Notes under the pieces: model-generated
The model's input: only the letters and a program-made list of their open reading frames with translations
Told to the model about the DNA's origin: nothing
Databases searched by the model: none
Shown here: piece after piece, positions 1 through 6,052 of the stretch
How the letters are laid out: each line of letters opens with the position of its first letter
Position numbering within the stretch: position 1 is the stretch's first letter
Program-made: the position numbers and the translations under genes
DNA from: Planococcaceae bacterium UBA3378
GTDB lineage: Bacteria > Bacillota > Bacilli > Bacillales_A > Planococcaceae
Reading direction: 5' to 3'
Assembly: GCA_002359075.1 (NCBI GenBank)
Contig: DEQA01000065.1
Span: 1 to 8,396 of the forward strand
DNA: 8,396 bases

Positions 1-333
1 CATCTTTTCAGTCTTTGCTGTTATACCTGAATCTTCCACATATTCGATCACTGGTGTAAATGTCAGCAATGTAATATCTTCCGGTAGAGTATATAGTGAA
101 ACCGTAAAATCATGGCCATAGCCATCTTCAGAAACAATACCGCTGCCGCCGTGCAGATTGTAGGTATTACCGAAATTATCTGGTGTCTCCATTATTCTTA
201 TCATTGAAATCGGCGATTGCGCCAGAACGGAAGGAGCAATTTGAGACTCATAGTTCAAAGACGTTATTTTTCCGTTATTTGCTTTTAAGAATTGCTGGGG
301 AAGGAGGTATTCTCGGAAAAACGCCGAATTTCT
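1..333 (-). pseudogene. Partial ORF without a convincing start, possible truncated gene (DUF4179/DUF5643-like C-terminal part?)
   Basis: On the minus strand the frame is open from 333 down to the window edge (111 codons), bounded upstream by a TAG at 334-336. The translation looks like real protein: it contains PISMIRIMETPDNFGNTYNL, then a glycine-rich turn (HGGSG), then YTLPEDITLLTFTPVIEY. This beta-rich pattern loosely recalls the extracytoplasmic domains of DUF4179/DUF5643 anti-sigma-like proteins, which is recall only and unsupported by a search. No start with a ribosome binding site is visible: the first ATG is at 204-202 and a TTG is at 258-256, neither preceded by a Shine-Dalgarno. The piece directly borders the fadF promoter region. 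I read it as the 3' part of a gene that lost its 5' end, but a non-canonical start or a chance open frame cannot be excluded. The rest lies outside the window. Confidence 0.35.
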
Positions 334-396
334 CTAAATAAAAGAAATTTCATCGTAATTTTATGCGAAATTTTCTGACTCTTAGTAGAAAAACTG

Positions 397-425
397 TTGA
401 CTGAATGCTCATTCATAATTACAAT
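397..425 (+). promoter_or_regulatory. Sigma-A promoter of fadF
   Basis: The -35 hexamer TTGACT (397-402) and the -10 hexamer TACAAT (420-425) are separated by exactly 17 bases, each hexamer having one mismatch to consensus. Transcription should start near 432, giving a leader of about 110 bases before the GTG start of fadF at 541. A palindromic operator fills most of the spacer, so a bound repressor would block RNA polymerase directly. Confidence 0.8.
402..415. promoter_or_regulatory. Palindromic operator in the fadF promoter, TetR-type
   Basis: TGAATGCTCATTCA has six-base arms TGAATG and CATTCA that are perfectly complementary around a two-base centre. It overlaps the last base of the -35 and lies between -35 and -10. 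Read on the minus strand with its flank it is TGAATGAGCATTCAGTC, which matches 14 of 17 bases at 4793-4809 ahead of the mmg-like operon. The half-sites equal those of the Bacillus FadR box (TGAATGA...TCATTCA), but the spacing is two bases rather than six, so the cognate regulator may be a different TetR-family protein. No regulator gene is in the window. Confidence 0.65.
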
Positions 426-462
426 GGGACTAACAGTATTAATATGGAAATATAATTTTGTA

Positions 463-524
463 TTGTAAGTGACCGGGGATGCGGCAGAGAAAGATAGGGA
501 ACTGCCTGAAAGTCGTACTTGCAA
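463..524 (+). other. Possible structured leader RNA upstream of fadF
   Basis: The leader can fold into a long interrupted hairpin. TTGTAAGT (463-470) pairs with ACTTGCAA (517-524) over 8 pairs including one G-U. GAC (471-473) pairs with GTC (512-514). GGCAG (483-487) pairs with CTGCC (502-506), leaving a 14-base purine-rich loop. The outer stem ends right beside the ribosome binding site AAGGGGGAG (526-534). I cannot match it to any known riboswitch class; it may be a stability element or chance pairing. Confidence 0.3.
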
Positions 525-540
525 AAAGGGGGAGCATGTA

Positions 541-2892
541 GTGGATGCACTATTAATTGTTAACTGGGTAGCTACAATCGCCGTTATTTTATATGCATTA
601 GGTTTGTTTGCATATTTATTAAAAACGCGCTATCAGTTTATCCAGTTAGGGAGAAAAGAAGAGTTTGAGGCGAAGATAGGGGAACGTATCAGTGATTTAA
701 TAGAGAAAGTATTCGGGCAATCGAAACTATTAAAAGATAAAAAGATGGGATTGATTCACGTCTTCTTCTTCTATGGTTTCTTAATGGTCCAGTTCGGTGC
801 GATTGATTTAATCTGGAAGGGGCTGGCACCGGGCTCACATCTGCCGCTTGGTGGAATATACGGCTTCTTTACTTTCTTCCAGGAGATTGTAGCCGTTGTC
901 ATTTTAGTAGCGGTGATCGGGGCATTCTACCGCCGCTATGTAGAAAAACTGGCAAGGCTAAAACGCGGCTGGAAAAATGGACTTGTTCTGATTTTTATCG
1001 GCGGCTTAATGACATCTACATTGATTGGCAATGGGATGGGCTTAATTTGGCATGGGCATAGCTTCAATGGCTACGAGCCGGTTGCCTCCAGCATTGCCGC
1101 TGTGTTCGGCTTCCTGCCGCCAACAGCAGCAGCTGTCATTTTCTATATGATGTGGTGGGTGCATTTACTGCTGTTATTAACATTCCTTGTCTATATCCCG
1201 CAAGGAAAGCACTTCCACTTAATTACAAGTATCATCAATGTCGGAATGAACCGTCTCGATCGCCGCGGCACATTAAAGCCGGTAGACTTTGCGGCGCTTG
1301 AAGAAGCGGAAGATGAGGATGACATGCCGGCGCTTGGGGTAGGTAAAATCGAGGACTTTACACAAAAGCAGCTGCTCGATTTGTATGCATGTGTAGAGTG
1401 TGGACGCTGTACGAATATGTGTCCTGCAACGGGAACAGGGAAAATGCTGTCGCCGATGGATTTACTCGTAAAAATGCGCGACCACCTTACATTTACAGGT
1501 GCTGTTGTCACAAAGCAAAAGCCGTGGGTACCGTTCCAATTCTTTAACAACACGAAGGGCAACCAGCTGGCAATGGCTGCAGGTGCTGAAGGGGCAGTCA
1601 TTGAGGATATTTACAGCCCGTCTTTAATCGGCGACGTCATCACAGAAGAAGAAATCTGGGCCTGTACAACTTGCCGTAACTGTGAAGACCAATGTCCGGT
1701 AATGAATGAGCACGTAGATAAAATCATTGACCTTCGTCGTTATTTAACAATGACAGAAGGGAAAGTAAACCCGGATGCACAGCGCGCGATGACAAACATC
1801 GAACGCCAGGGAAATCCGTGGGGGCTTAACCGTAAAGAGAAGGAAAACTGGCGTGATCTTGACCCATCCATCAATATTCCAACAGTGAAAGAAGCGAAGA
1901 AATCCGGGGAAGGTTTCGAGTACTTATTCTGGGTTGGTTCGATGGGATCATTCGATAACCGCTCGCAAAAAATTGCGCTTTCGTTTGCCCGTTTATTGAA
2001 CGAAGCAGGTGTGAAGTTTGCGATTTTAGGCAACAAAGAGAAAAACTCCGGCGATACACCTCGCCGTTTAGGAAATGAATTCTTATTCCAGGAGCTGGCG
2101 ACAGCTAATATTGATGAATTCGAGAAAAATGAAGTCACGAAAATCGTCACAATCGATCCGCACGCTTATAACATTTTCAAAAATGAATATGGCGATTTCG
2201 GCTGGCACGGAGAAGTGTATCATCATACAGAGATGCTGTACGATTTAATTCAGCAAGGACGCTTAACGATGAACCACCGTGTCGATGAAACGATTGTGTT
2301 CCATGATTCATGCTACCTTGGCCGTTACAATGATGTATACGATCCACCGCGTGAAATTTTAAAAGGCATTCCGGGCGTGACACTTGTCGAAATGGAACGG
2401 AACCGTCAGGATGCAATGTGCTGTGGAGCCGGCGGCGGTTTGATGTGGATGGAAGAGCATGTCGGAAACCGCATTAACGTAGCCCGTACGGAACAAGCGT
2501 TGAAAACAGAGGCATCCGTCATTTCATCCGGCTGTCCATACTGCTTAACGATGCTTCAGGATGGTACGAAGGCTAAAGAGGTAGAGGACAAAGTCGGTAC
2601 GTATGACATTGCCGAACTGTTAGAACGTGCTGTTTTTGGTAGCGGCACACCTGTAGAAGAAACTGTAGAAGAAGCTGTGGAGGAGACGCAAGAGGAAACA
2701 GCACCCATTCCGGTGACGGAAGTAACAGCAGAAACAGCCCAACCGGCGGAAACTGCAGCAGAAGACCAACTGCCAACGGAAAGTGCTGCCGAAGAGACAG
2801 TAGCTACAACAGAAGGCATCGAATCAACTGAGCTGAAGCAGGCTGACTTAGAAGTAACTGAAATTTCTTCAGAAGACCAACCAAAAGCATAA
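541..2892 (+). CDS. fadF: FadF-type membrane iron-sulfur oxidoreductase (ETF:menaquinone oxidoreductase)
   Basis: This 783-residue protein probably passes electrons from reduced ETF to menaquinone at the cytoplasmic membrane during acyl-CoA oxidation; that role is known for relatives and inferred here. Residues 1-230 hold about five membrane segments of the NarI-like heme b type, with candidate heme ligands H73, H171/H173, H208 and H224/H226. Two 4Fe-4S motifs follow: C284, C287, C290, C294 and C375, C378, C381, C385. A C-terminal HdrB/GlpC-like CCG module keeps C591, C627-C628, C665 and C668. The preceding first CCG repeat lacks its cysteines (WVGSMGS, KNSGD, DPHAYN). Residues 701-783 form an acidic Glu/Thr/Ala-rich tail, making the protein longer than the roughly 700 residues I recall for Bacillus FadF. 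I chose GTG 541 because AAGGGGGAG lies 6 bases upstream and the hydrophobic N-terminus starts there; the in-frame GTG at 469 has no ribosome binding site. Confidence 0.9.
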   Translation: MDALLIVNWVATIAVILYALGLFAYLLKTRYQFIQLGRKEEFEAKIGERISDLIEKVFGQSKLLKDKKMGLIHVFFFYGFLMVQFGAIDLIWKGLAPGSHLPLGGIYGFFTFFQEIVAVVILVAVIGAFYRRYVEKLARLKRGWKNGLVLIFIGGLMTSTLIGNGMGLIWHGHSFNGYEPVASSIAAVFGFLPPTAAAVIFYMMWWVHLLLLLTFLVYIPQGKHFHLITSIINVGMNRLDRRGTLKPVDFAALEEAEDEDDMPALGVGKIEDFTQKQLLDLYACVECGRCTNMCPATGTGKMLSPMDLLVKMRDHLTFTGAVVTKQKPWVPFQFFNNTKGNQLAMAAGAEGAVIEDIYSPSLIGDVITEEEIWACTTCRNCEDQCPVMNEHVDKIIDLRRYLTMTEGKVNPDAQRAMTNIERQGNPWGLNRKEKENWRDLDPSINIPTVKEAKKSGEGFEYLFWVGSMGSFDNRSQKIALSFARLLNEAGVKFAILGNKEKNSGDTPRRLGNEFLFQELATANIDEFEKNEVTKIVTIDPHAYNIFKNEYGDFGWHGEVYHHTEMLYDLIQQGRLTMNHRVDETIVFHDSCYLGRYNDVYDPPREILKGIPGVTLVEMERNRQDAMCCGAGGGLMWMEEHVGNRINVARTEQALKTEASVISSGCPYCLTMLQDGTKAKEVEDKVGTYDIAELLERAVFGSGTPVEETVEEAVEETQEETAPIPVTEVTAETAQPAETAAEDQLPTESAAEETVATTEGIESTELKQADLEVTEISSEDQPKA

Positions 2893-2899
2893 AAAGTAA

Positions 2900-2939
2900 G
2901 GGGTGTTCAGAAAGCGAAAACTTTCTGAACACCCTTTTT
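2900..2939 (+). terminator. Rho-independent terminator of fadF
   Basis: A perfect 14-bp stem (2901-2914 with 2921-2934, arm GGGTGTTCAGAAAG) and a 6-base loop are followed by TTTTT at 2935-2939, 8 bases after the fadF stop. On the other strand the stem is followed by a weaker, interrupted T-tract (CTTACTTTTT), so it may also stop transcripts arriving from the convergent minus-strand gene. Confidence 0.9.
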
Positions 2940-2957
2940 AATCTTCCTTATGATATG

Positions 2958-2998
2958 TTGCTCCTGTAGTGGGCACTATGTCACCAACAGGGGAGCAA
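2958..2998. repeat. Imperfect inverted repeat in the convergent intergenic region
   Basis: TTGCTCCTGT (2958-2967) pairs with ACAGGGGAGCAA (2987-2998), with two extra G in the right arm. An inner TGG/CCA (2970-2972 with 2984-2986) may extend it. There is no U-tract on either side. It could slow or protect the 3' end of the minus-strand transcript, or be a relic. Confidence 0.4.
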
Positions 2999-3038
2999 AG
3001 AGTCCTTCTCGAATTATCTTTTCAGACGGACTCTTTTT
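2997..3038. terminator. Second hairpin at the convergent 3' ends, possible terminator
   Basis: AAAGAGTCC (2997-3005) pairs perfectly with GGACTCTTT (3028-3036) around a 22-base loop. On the plus strand TTTTT covers 3034-3038, so it could be a back-up terminator for fadF read-through. For the minus-strand gene, whose stop codon (3040-3038) abuts the stem, the only T-tract is the TTT inside the stem, so termination that way would be weak. Confidence 0.45.
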
Positions 3039-4627
3039 CACTTGATTTTGAATTTTTTCGTCTGACCGCTCGTCATCGGGCGTCCATTAGCAGCTTTCAT
3101 ATTACTTGTTATGACAAGCGTATAAAATTCTCCCGGTACATAGCCTCCTGACGGTGCATGTACCGTAACTTTTTTCTGATCAGCGGTATATGTTATGCCT
3201 TCCACCTGTTCCCCCGCAGCATTTACTACATAGACAGTATGCTCATTAACAGAGCGCGGATCCACTGCCTGGTTGAACGAAATAGTCCATGCTTTATTTT
3301 TGGCATAGACTCTTACCGGAGCGGGCTGGATCATCGTGAGTGTATAGGAATATTTTTCGAAGTTAGGGCTATGGGCCAAAATACTGCCCGTTTCCTCTAT
3401 ATCGATAAAATGACTTGCCTGTTTTAATTCTCCTGCACGTTCTCCTGTTACCGGGTGATAGGCAATAGAAGGGGTAAGTGAATCAAGGCTGTGCAAAACA
3501 ACATAATCTTTTAATATAGTCAGCAAATCCTGCTTTTGCCCGGTGCGGGAGAATTTCTGCCCAAGACCGTATCCTTCTTGAAATAAATAAAAGGAGTCAT
3601 CTGTCATGAGATAAGAAGGGTATTCATAGCTTGATGAATAGGCTAATTTGCTGTCAAGCTGGGCAGTATCCAGCTCCATTGTATCCAAATTCAAAAGCAT
3701 ATACTGCTGGTCATGGATGAAGGCGAAGCGGTGTCCCGTTGAGAAAAAATCGTACTCCAGTTCATTTGGGGCAAACTCGATTTCTTTCACGATCTCCCCA
3801 TCCGCAGTAAATTCTATAAACCGGTGGGTCATCTGTGAATCGTCTGTTTGATGGACAGAATTAATATACATCATATAACGATCCGGCTGCGTAAAATCGA
3901 TCTTCTCATAAGATGCCGGGTCGAGGTAACGTTCCCAGTCATACACAAACACAGAAACAAAGTTTACGATATGGTCTGCCGGGAAGTTTGGCGTCAGTGT
4001 CACGGTCTTATCGATCCGGCGCTTAGTGTCCTGAATATGGACATCGACTGTGGCAGTTTCCGGGCAGAAACCTTCTCCGCCGCATGGTATCAGTAATGGC
4101 CTTACATGTTTTGCCGGAGGAAAGGAAAGCTCCCTGCCGCTTTTCGTAAAGCCGATGACCGGGTCAAGGCTCTCACTGTTATAAAAGAGCAGTTTGTCTC
4201 CTGCAGCTTCCCAATAGACAATATCGTCTAAATAAGAAAGAAATGATTCCTTTTCAAGCGACCAAACGATCGCTAAATTTTCGTCATATAATATGAGATG
4301 CTTCGTATCTGTTTCGTAAAACAGGAGATAGGCCTGTCCATCCTTCGCTTTGAATGGAAAGACATTGCCGCTTTTCAGTAAAATTTTATTCGTGATTTTG
4401 CCGCTTTTGCCGTTTAGTTTATAAAAATCAAATAACAGCTGCTCTTCATCAGCAGTGAAGCTGATCGCTAATACATCCCCTGAAGAGGTGGGAAGTGCGG
4501 TATATAAGCTATAGTCAAATGTGCGCTGCCATTGCTCATTAAAGCCGATTTCCGCCTTTGCGCCGGCCGGTATAGTGAAGCTGCATAAAAAGAAGCAGCA
4601 AATTAAAATTGAAACACTTCGTTTCAT
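3038..4627 (-). CDS. Secreted protein with C-terminal SbsA/Big_5-type Ig-like domain
   Basis: This 529-residue protein starts with a typical signal peptide: MKR, a hydrophobic core of residues 4-19, then AGAKA with likely cleavage after A25. There is no lipobox, so it should be released or wall-associated rather than lipidated. Residues 437-529 look like a SbsA/Big_5 Ig-like domain, with the strand pattern WTISFNQAVDPRSV, a middle VYVVNAAGEQV and the ending YTLVITSNMKAANGRPM. Residues 26-436 are beta-rich with spaced Trp/Tyr and repeating Asp/Gly turns (for example LYDENLAIVWSLE), suggesting a propeller-like fold; I do not recognise the family. C182 and C188 could form a disulfide. Start: AGGAGG (4639-4634) directly touches an ATG at 4633, leaving no spacing, whereas the ATG at 4627 is 6 bases away and gives the normal MKR start. 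It is monocistronic and convergent to fadF. A TATATT -10-like hexamer (4662-4657) lies upstream, with a poor -35. Function is unknown. Confidence 0.8.
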   Translation of the reverse strand: MKRSVSILICCFFLCSFTIPAGAKAEIGFNEQWQRTFDYSLYTALPTSSGDVLAISFTADEEQLLFDFYKLNGKSGKITNKILLKSGNVFPFKAKDGQAYLLFYETDTKHLILYDENLAIVWSLEKESFLSYLDDIVYWEAAGDKLLFYNSESLDPVIGFTKSGRELSFPPAKHVRPLLIPCGGEGFCPETATVDVHIQDTKRRIDKTVTLTPNFPADHIVNFVSVFVYDWERYLDPASYEKIDFTQPDRYMMYINSVHQTDDSQMTHRFIEFTADGEIVKEIEFAPNELEYDFFSTGHRFAFIHDQQYMLLNLDTMELDTAQLDSKLAYSSSYEYPSYLMTDDSFYLFQEGYGLGQKFSRTGQKQDLLTILKDYVVLHSLDSLTPSIAYHPVTGERAGELKQASHFIDIEETGSILAHSPNFEKYSYTLTMIQPAPVRVYAKNKAWTISFNQAVDPRSVNEHTVYVVNAAGEQVEGITYTADQKKVTVHAPSGGYVPGEFYTLVITSNMKAANGRPMTSGQTKKFKIK

Positions 4628-4722
4628 CCCCATCCTCCTAAAATTGTTCTACAATTAATATAGCAAAAATATCCAGATTTTAACCCTCCTAAATTATGAA
4701 ATTTTAAAAATAAAGAAACCAA

Positions 4723-4751
4723 TTGAAAATCTTCTAACAATTTAGTATATT
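4723..4751 (+). promoter_or_regulatory. Probable sigma-A promoter of the mmg-like operon
   Basis: TTGAAA (4723-4728) and TATATT (4746-4751) are 17 bases apart, each with one mismatch to consensus. The start would be near 4758, about 98 bases before the TTG start at 4856. The operator at 4793-4806 would then act as a downstream block at about +36. The region is so AT-rich that another start nearer the operator is possible; TTGAAA at 4781 has no good -10 partner. Confidence 0.5.
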
Positions 4752-4757
4752 TTTTAT

Positions 4758-4791
4758 ATAACAATTGTTTTGTTATTTTTTTGAAATAACA
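4758..4791. repeat. Overlapping AT-rich inverted repeats in the operon leader
   Basis: Two alternatives share bases. TGTTATTT (4771-4778) is perfectly complementary to AAATAACA (4784-4791) with a 5-base spacer. ATAACAA (4758-4764) is complementary to TTGTTAT (4770-4776). A 10-bp palindrome AACAATTGTT lies at 4760-4769. They directly precede the operator at 4793 and could be a second protein site or mutually exclusive RNA hairpins. Confidence 0.4.
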
Positions 4792-4792
4792 C

Positions 4793-4806
4793 TGAGCGAG
4801 CGTTCA
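4793..4806. promoter_or_regulatory. Operator upstream of the mmg-like operon, same box as in fadF
   Basis: TGAGCGAGCGTTCA is a near-palindrome (5 of 6 arm pairs) with the same two-base centre AG as the fadF site read on the minus strand. With the flank GTC, 14 of 17 bases are identical to the fadF box and the three differences are all transitions. It sits 50 bases before the thiolase start. The most likely ligand is a TetR-family repressor released by acyl-CoA. Confidence 0.65.
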
Positions 4807-4855
4807 GTCGGTGAAAGCTTTTAAAAAATCAATCGAAACAAAGGGGTGTTGTTGA

Positions 4856-6052
4856 TTGAATAGAACAGTTATTTTAGACGGGGCACGTACACCTTTCGGC
4901 AAGTTTGGCGGCGCCTTATCAAGTCTACAGGCAAGTGATTTAGGCGGCTATGCGATTAAGGGCGCATTGGAAAAATCGGGGGTCCAGCCTGAGGAAGTGC
5001 AGGAGGTTATTTTTGGCACTGTTCTGCAGGCGGGACAGGGACAGATTCCTTCCAGGCAGGCAGCAAACAAGGCCGGTATTCCGTGGAATGTAAAAACGGA
5101 AACGATTAATAAAGTATGCGCTTCCGGTATGCGCAGTATAACGCTCGGTGATCAGCTGATTCGTTTAGGGGACGAAGAGGTGATTGTTGCCGGCGGAATG
5201 GAATCCATGTCTAACGCACCATATTATCTGCCGAAAGGCCGCTTTGGTTTGCGAATGGGAGACGCAAGCATTGTGGACGGCATGGTGTATGACGGGCTTT
5301 CCTGCTCATTTGACCCGAAGTATGTTCATATGGGGACTTACGGAAATGCGACAGCTGAAGAATTTCATGTTTCGCGTGAGCAGCAGGATGCATGGGCAGA
5401 GCGCAGCCATCGTCTGGCGGCCCAGTCAGCAGAAAAGTTTGCCGAGGAAATTGTCTCCGTGGACATTCCACAGCGAAAAGGCGATCCAATCGTTGTTGAT
5501 GCAGATGAAGCAGTTCGACCAGATACAACTTTGGAAACGCTTGCAAACCTGCGTCCTGCTTTTGGCAAGGAAGGCACGATTACGGCCGGAAATGCACCGG
5601 GTGTGAACGACGGTGCATGTGCTGTCGTTTTGATGAATGAAGAACGGGCGAAAAAGGAAGGGCGTACCCCGCTTGCGGCCATTTTGGCGCATACAGAAAT
5701 CGCGGTCGAGCCGAAAAATTTCCCGCAAACGCCAGGGCTTGTTATTAAGGCTCTTTTAGAGAAGACAGGAAAGACAATGGAGGAAGTGGATTTGATTGAG
5801 ATCAATGAAGCTTTTGCCGCTGTTGCTCTTGTCAGCAATCAGATTGCGGGGCTTGAGGAAAGCAAGGTGAATGTCAATGGCGGAGCGGTTGCACTCGGTC
5901 ATCCGATTGGTGCAAGCGGTGCCCGTATTGTATTGACACTTGCTTATGAATTGAAGCGCCGCGGCGGAGGAATCGGCATTGCGGCGATTTGTTCAGGCGG
6001 CGGCCAAGGGGATGCGGTCATGATTGAAGTAGCAAAGGGGAATGGACAATGA
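4856..6052 (+). CDS. mmgA: Acetyl-CoA C-acetyltransferase (thiolase)
   Basis: This 398-residue enzyme splits acetoacetyl-CoA with CoA into two acetyl-CoA, or condenses them, in the cytoplasm. The length is normal for the biosynthetic/degradative acetyl-CoA acetyltransferase family. The full catalytic set is present: the acyl-accepting C88 in NKVCASGMRS, H349 in ALGHPIGASGAR and the second cysteine C379 in CSGGGQGDA. The NEAF motif (INEAFAAVAL) is also intact. The start is TTG at 4856: AAGGGGTG (4841-4848) lies 7 bases upstream, and an in-frame TGA directly precedes the TTG, so no longer form is possible. The TTG may lower the translation rate. It is the first gene of the operon and overlaps mmgB by four bases (ATGA). 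It may serve ketone/short-chain fatty-acid breakdown; the symbol follows the Bacillus mmg operon and the in vivo substrate is not proven. Confidence 0.92.
   Translation: MNRTVILDGARTPFGKFGGALSSLQASDLGGYAIKGALEKSGVQPEEVQEVIFGTVLQAGQGQIPSRQAANKAGIPWNVKTETINKVCASGMRSITLGDQLIRLGDEEVIVAGGMESMSNAPYYLPKGRFGLRMGDASIVDGMVYDGLSCSFDPKYVHMGTYGNATAEEFHVSREQQDAWAERSHRLAAQSAEKFAEEIVSVDIPQRKGDPIVVDADEAVRPDTTLETLANLRPAFGKEGTITAGNAPGVNDGACAVVLMNEERAKKEGRTPLAAILAHTEIAVEPKNFPQTPGLVIKALLEKTGKTMEEVDLIEINEAFAAVALVSNQIAGLEESKVNVNGGAVALGHPIGASGARIVLTLAYELKRRGGGIGIAAICSGGGQGDAVMIEVAKGNGQ

Noticed and set aside
343..376. Inverted repeat AGAAATTTC ... GAAATTTTCT upstream of fadF
   Set aside because: It is imperfect, AT-rich, has a long spacer and no T-tract or promoter context; chance pairing is the simpler explanation.
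463..524. TPP-like or other known riboswitch in the fadF leader
   Set aside because: GGGGATG and GGCAGAG only superficially recall the TPP motif; the conserved CTGAGA and the AACCTGAT...GGATAAT halves are absent.
469..540. Upstream in-frame GTG at 469 as the start of fadF (24 extra residues)
   Set aside because: It has no Shine-Dalgarno, the extra residues are hydrophilic and unlike FadF N-termini, and GTG 541 has AAGGGGGAG at proper spacing.
2556..2819. Minus-strand Ser/Val/Ala-rich frames opposite the fadF tail
   Set aside because: They are the antisense image of the Glu/Thr/Ala repeats in fadF; low complexity and no ribosome binding site.
2969..4096. Plus-strand reading frames of 60-89 codons lying over the secreted-protein gene
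   Set aside because: They are antisense shadows of a well-supported minus-strand gene, with no ribosome binding sites or recognisable domains.
4628..4633. ATG at 4633 as the start of the minus-strand secreted protein
   Set aside because: AGGAGG directly touches this ATG with no spacing; the ATG at 4627 has 6 bases of spacing and gives a typical MKR signal peptide.
4812..4825. cre-like (CcpA) site TGAAAGCTTTTAAA
   Set aside because: It lacks the central CG and the terminal CA of the cre consensus. CcpA control is plausible for mmg-type operons, but this site alone is too weak to call.
4811..4855. A 14-codon leader peptide beginning GTG at 4811 and ending TGTTGTTGA directly before the thiolase TTG
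   Set aside because: There is no ribosome binding site before the GTG and no attenuator-like structure after it. The abutting TGA simply limits the thiolase start.
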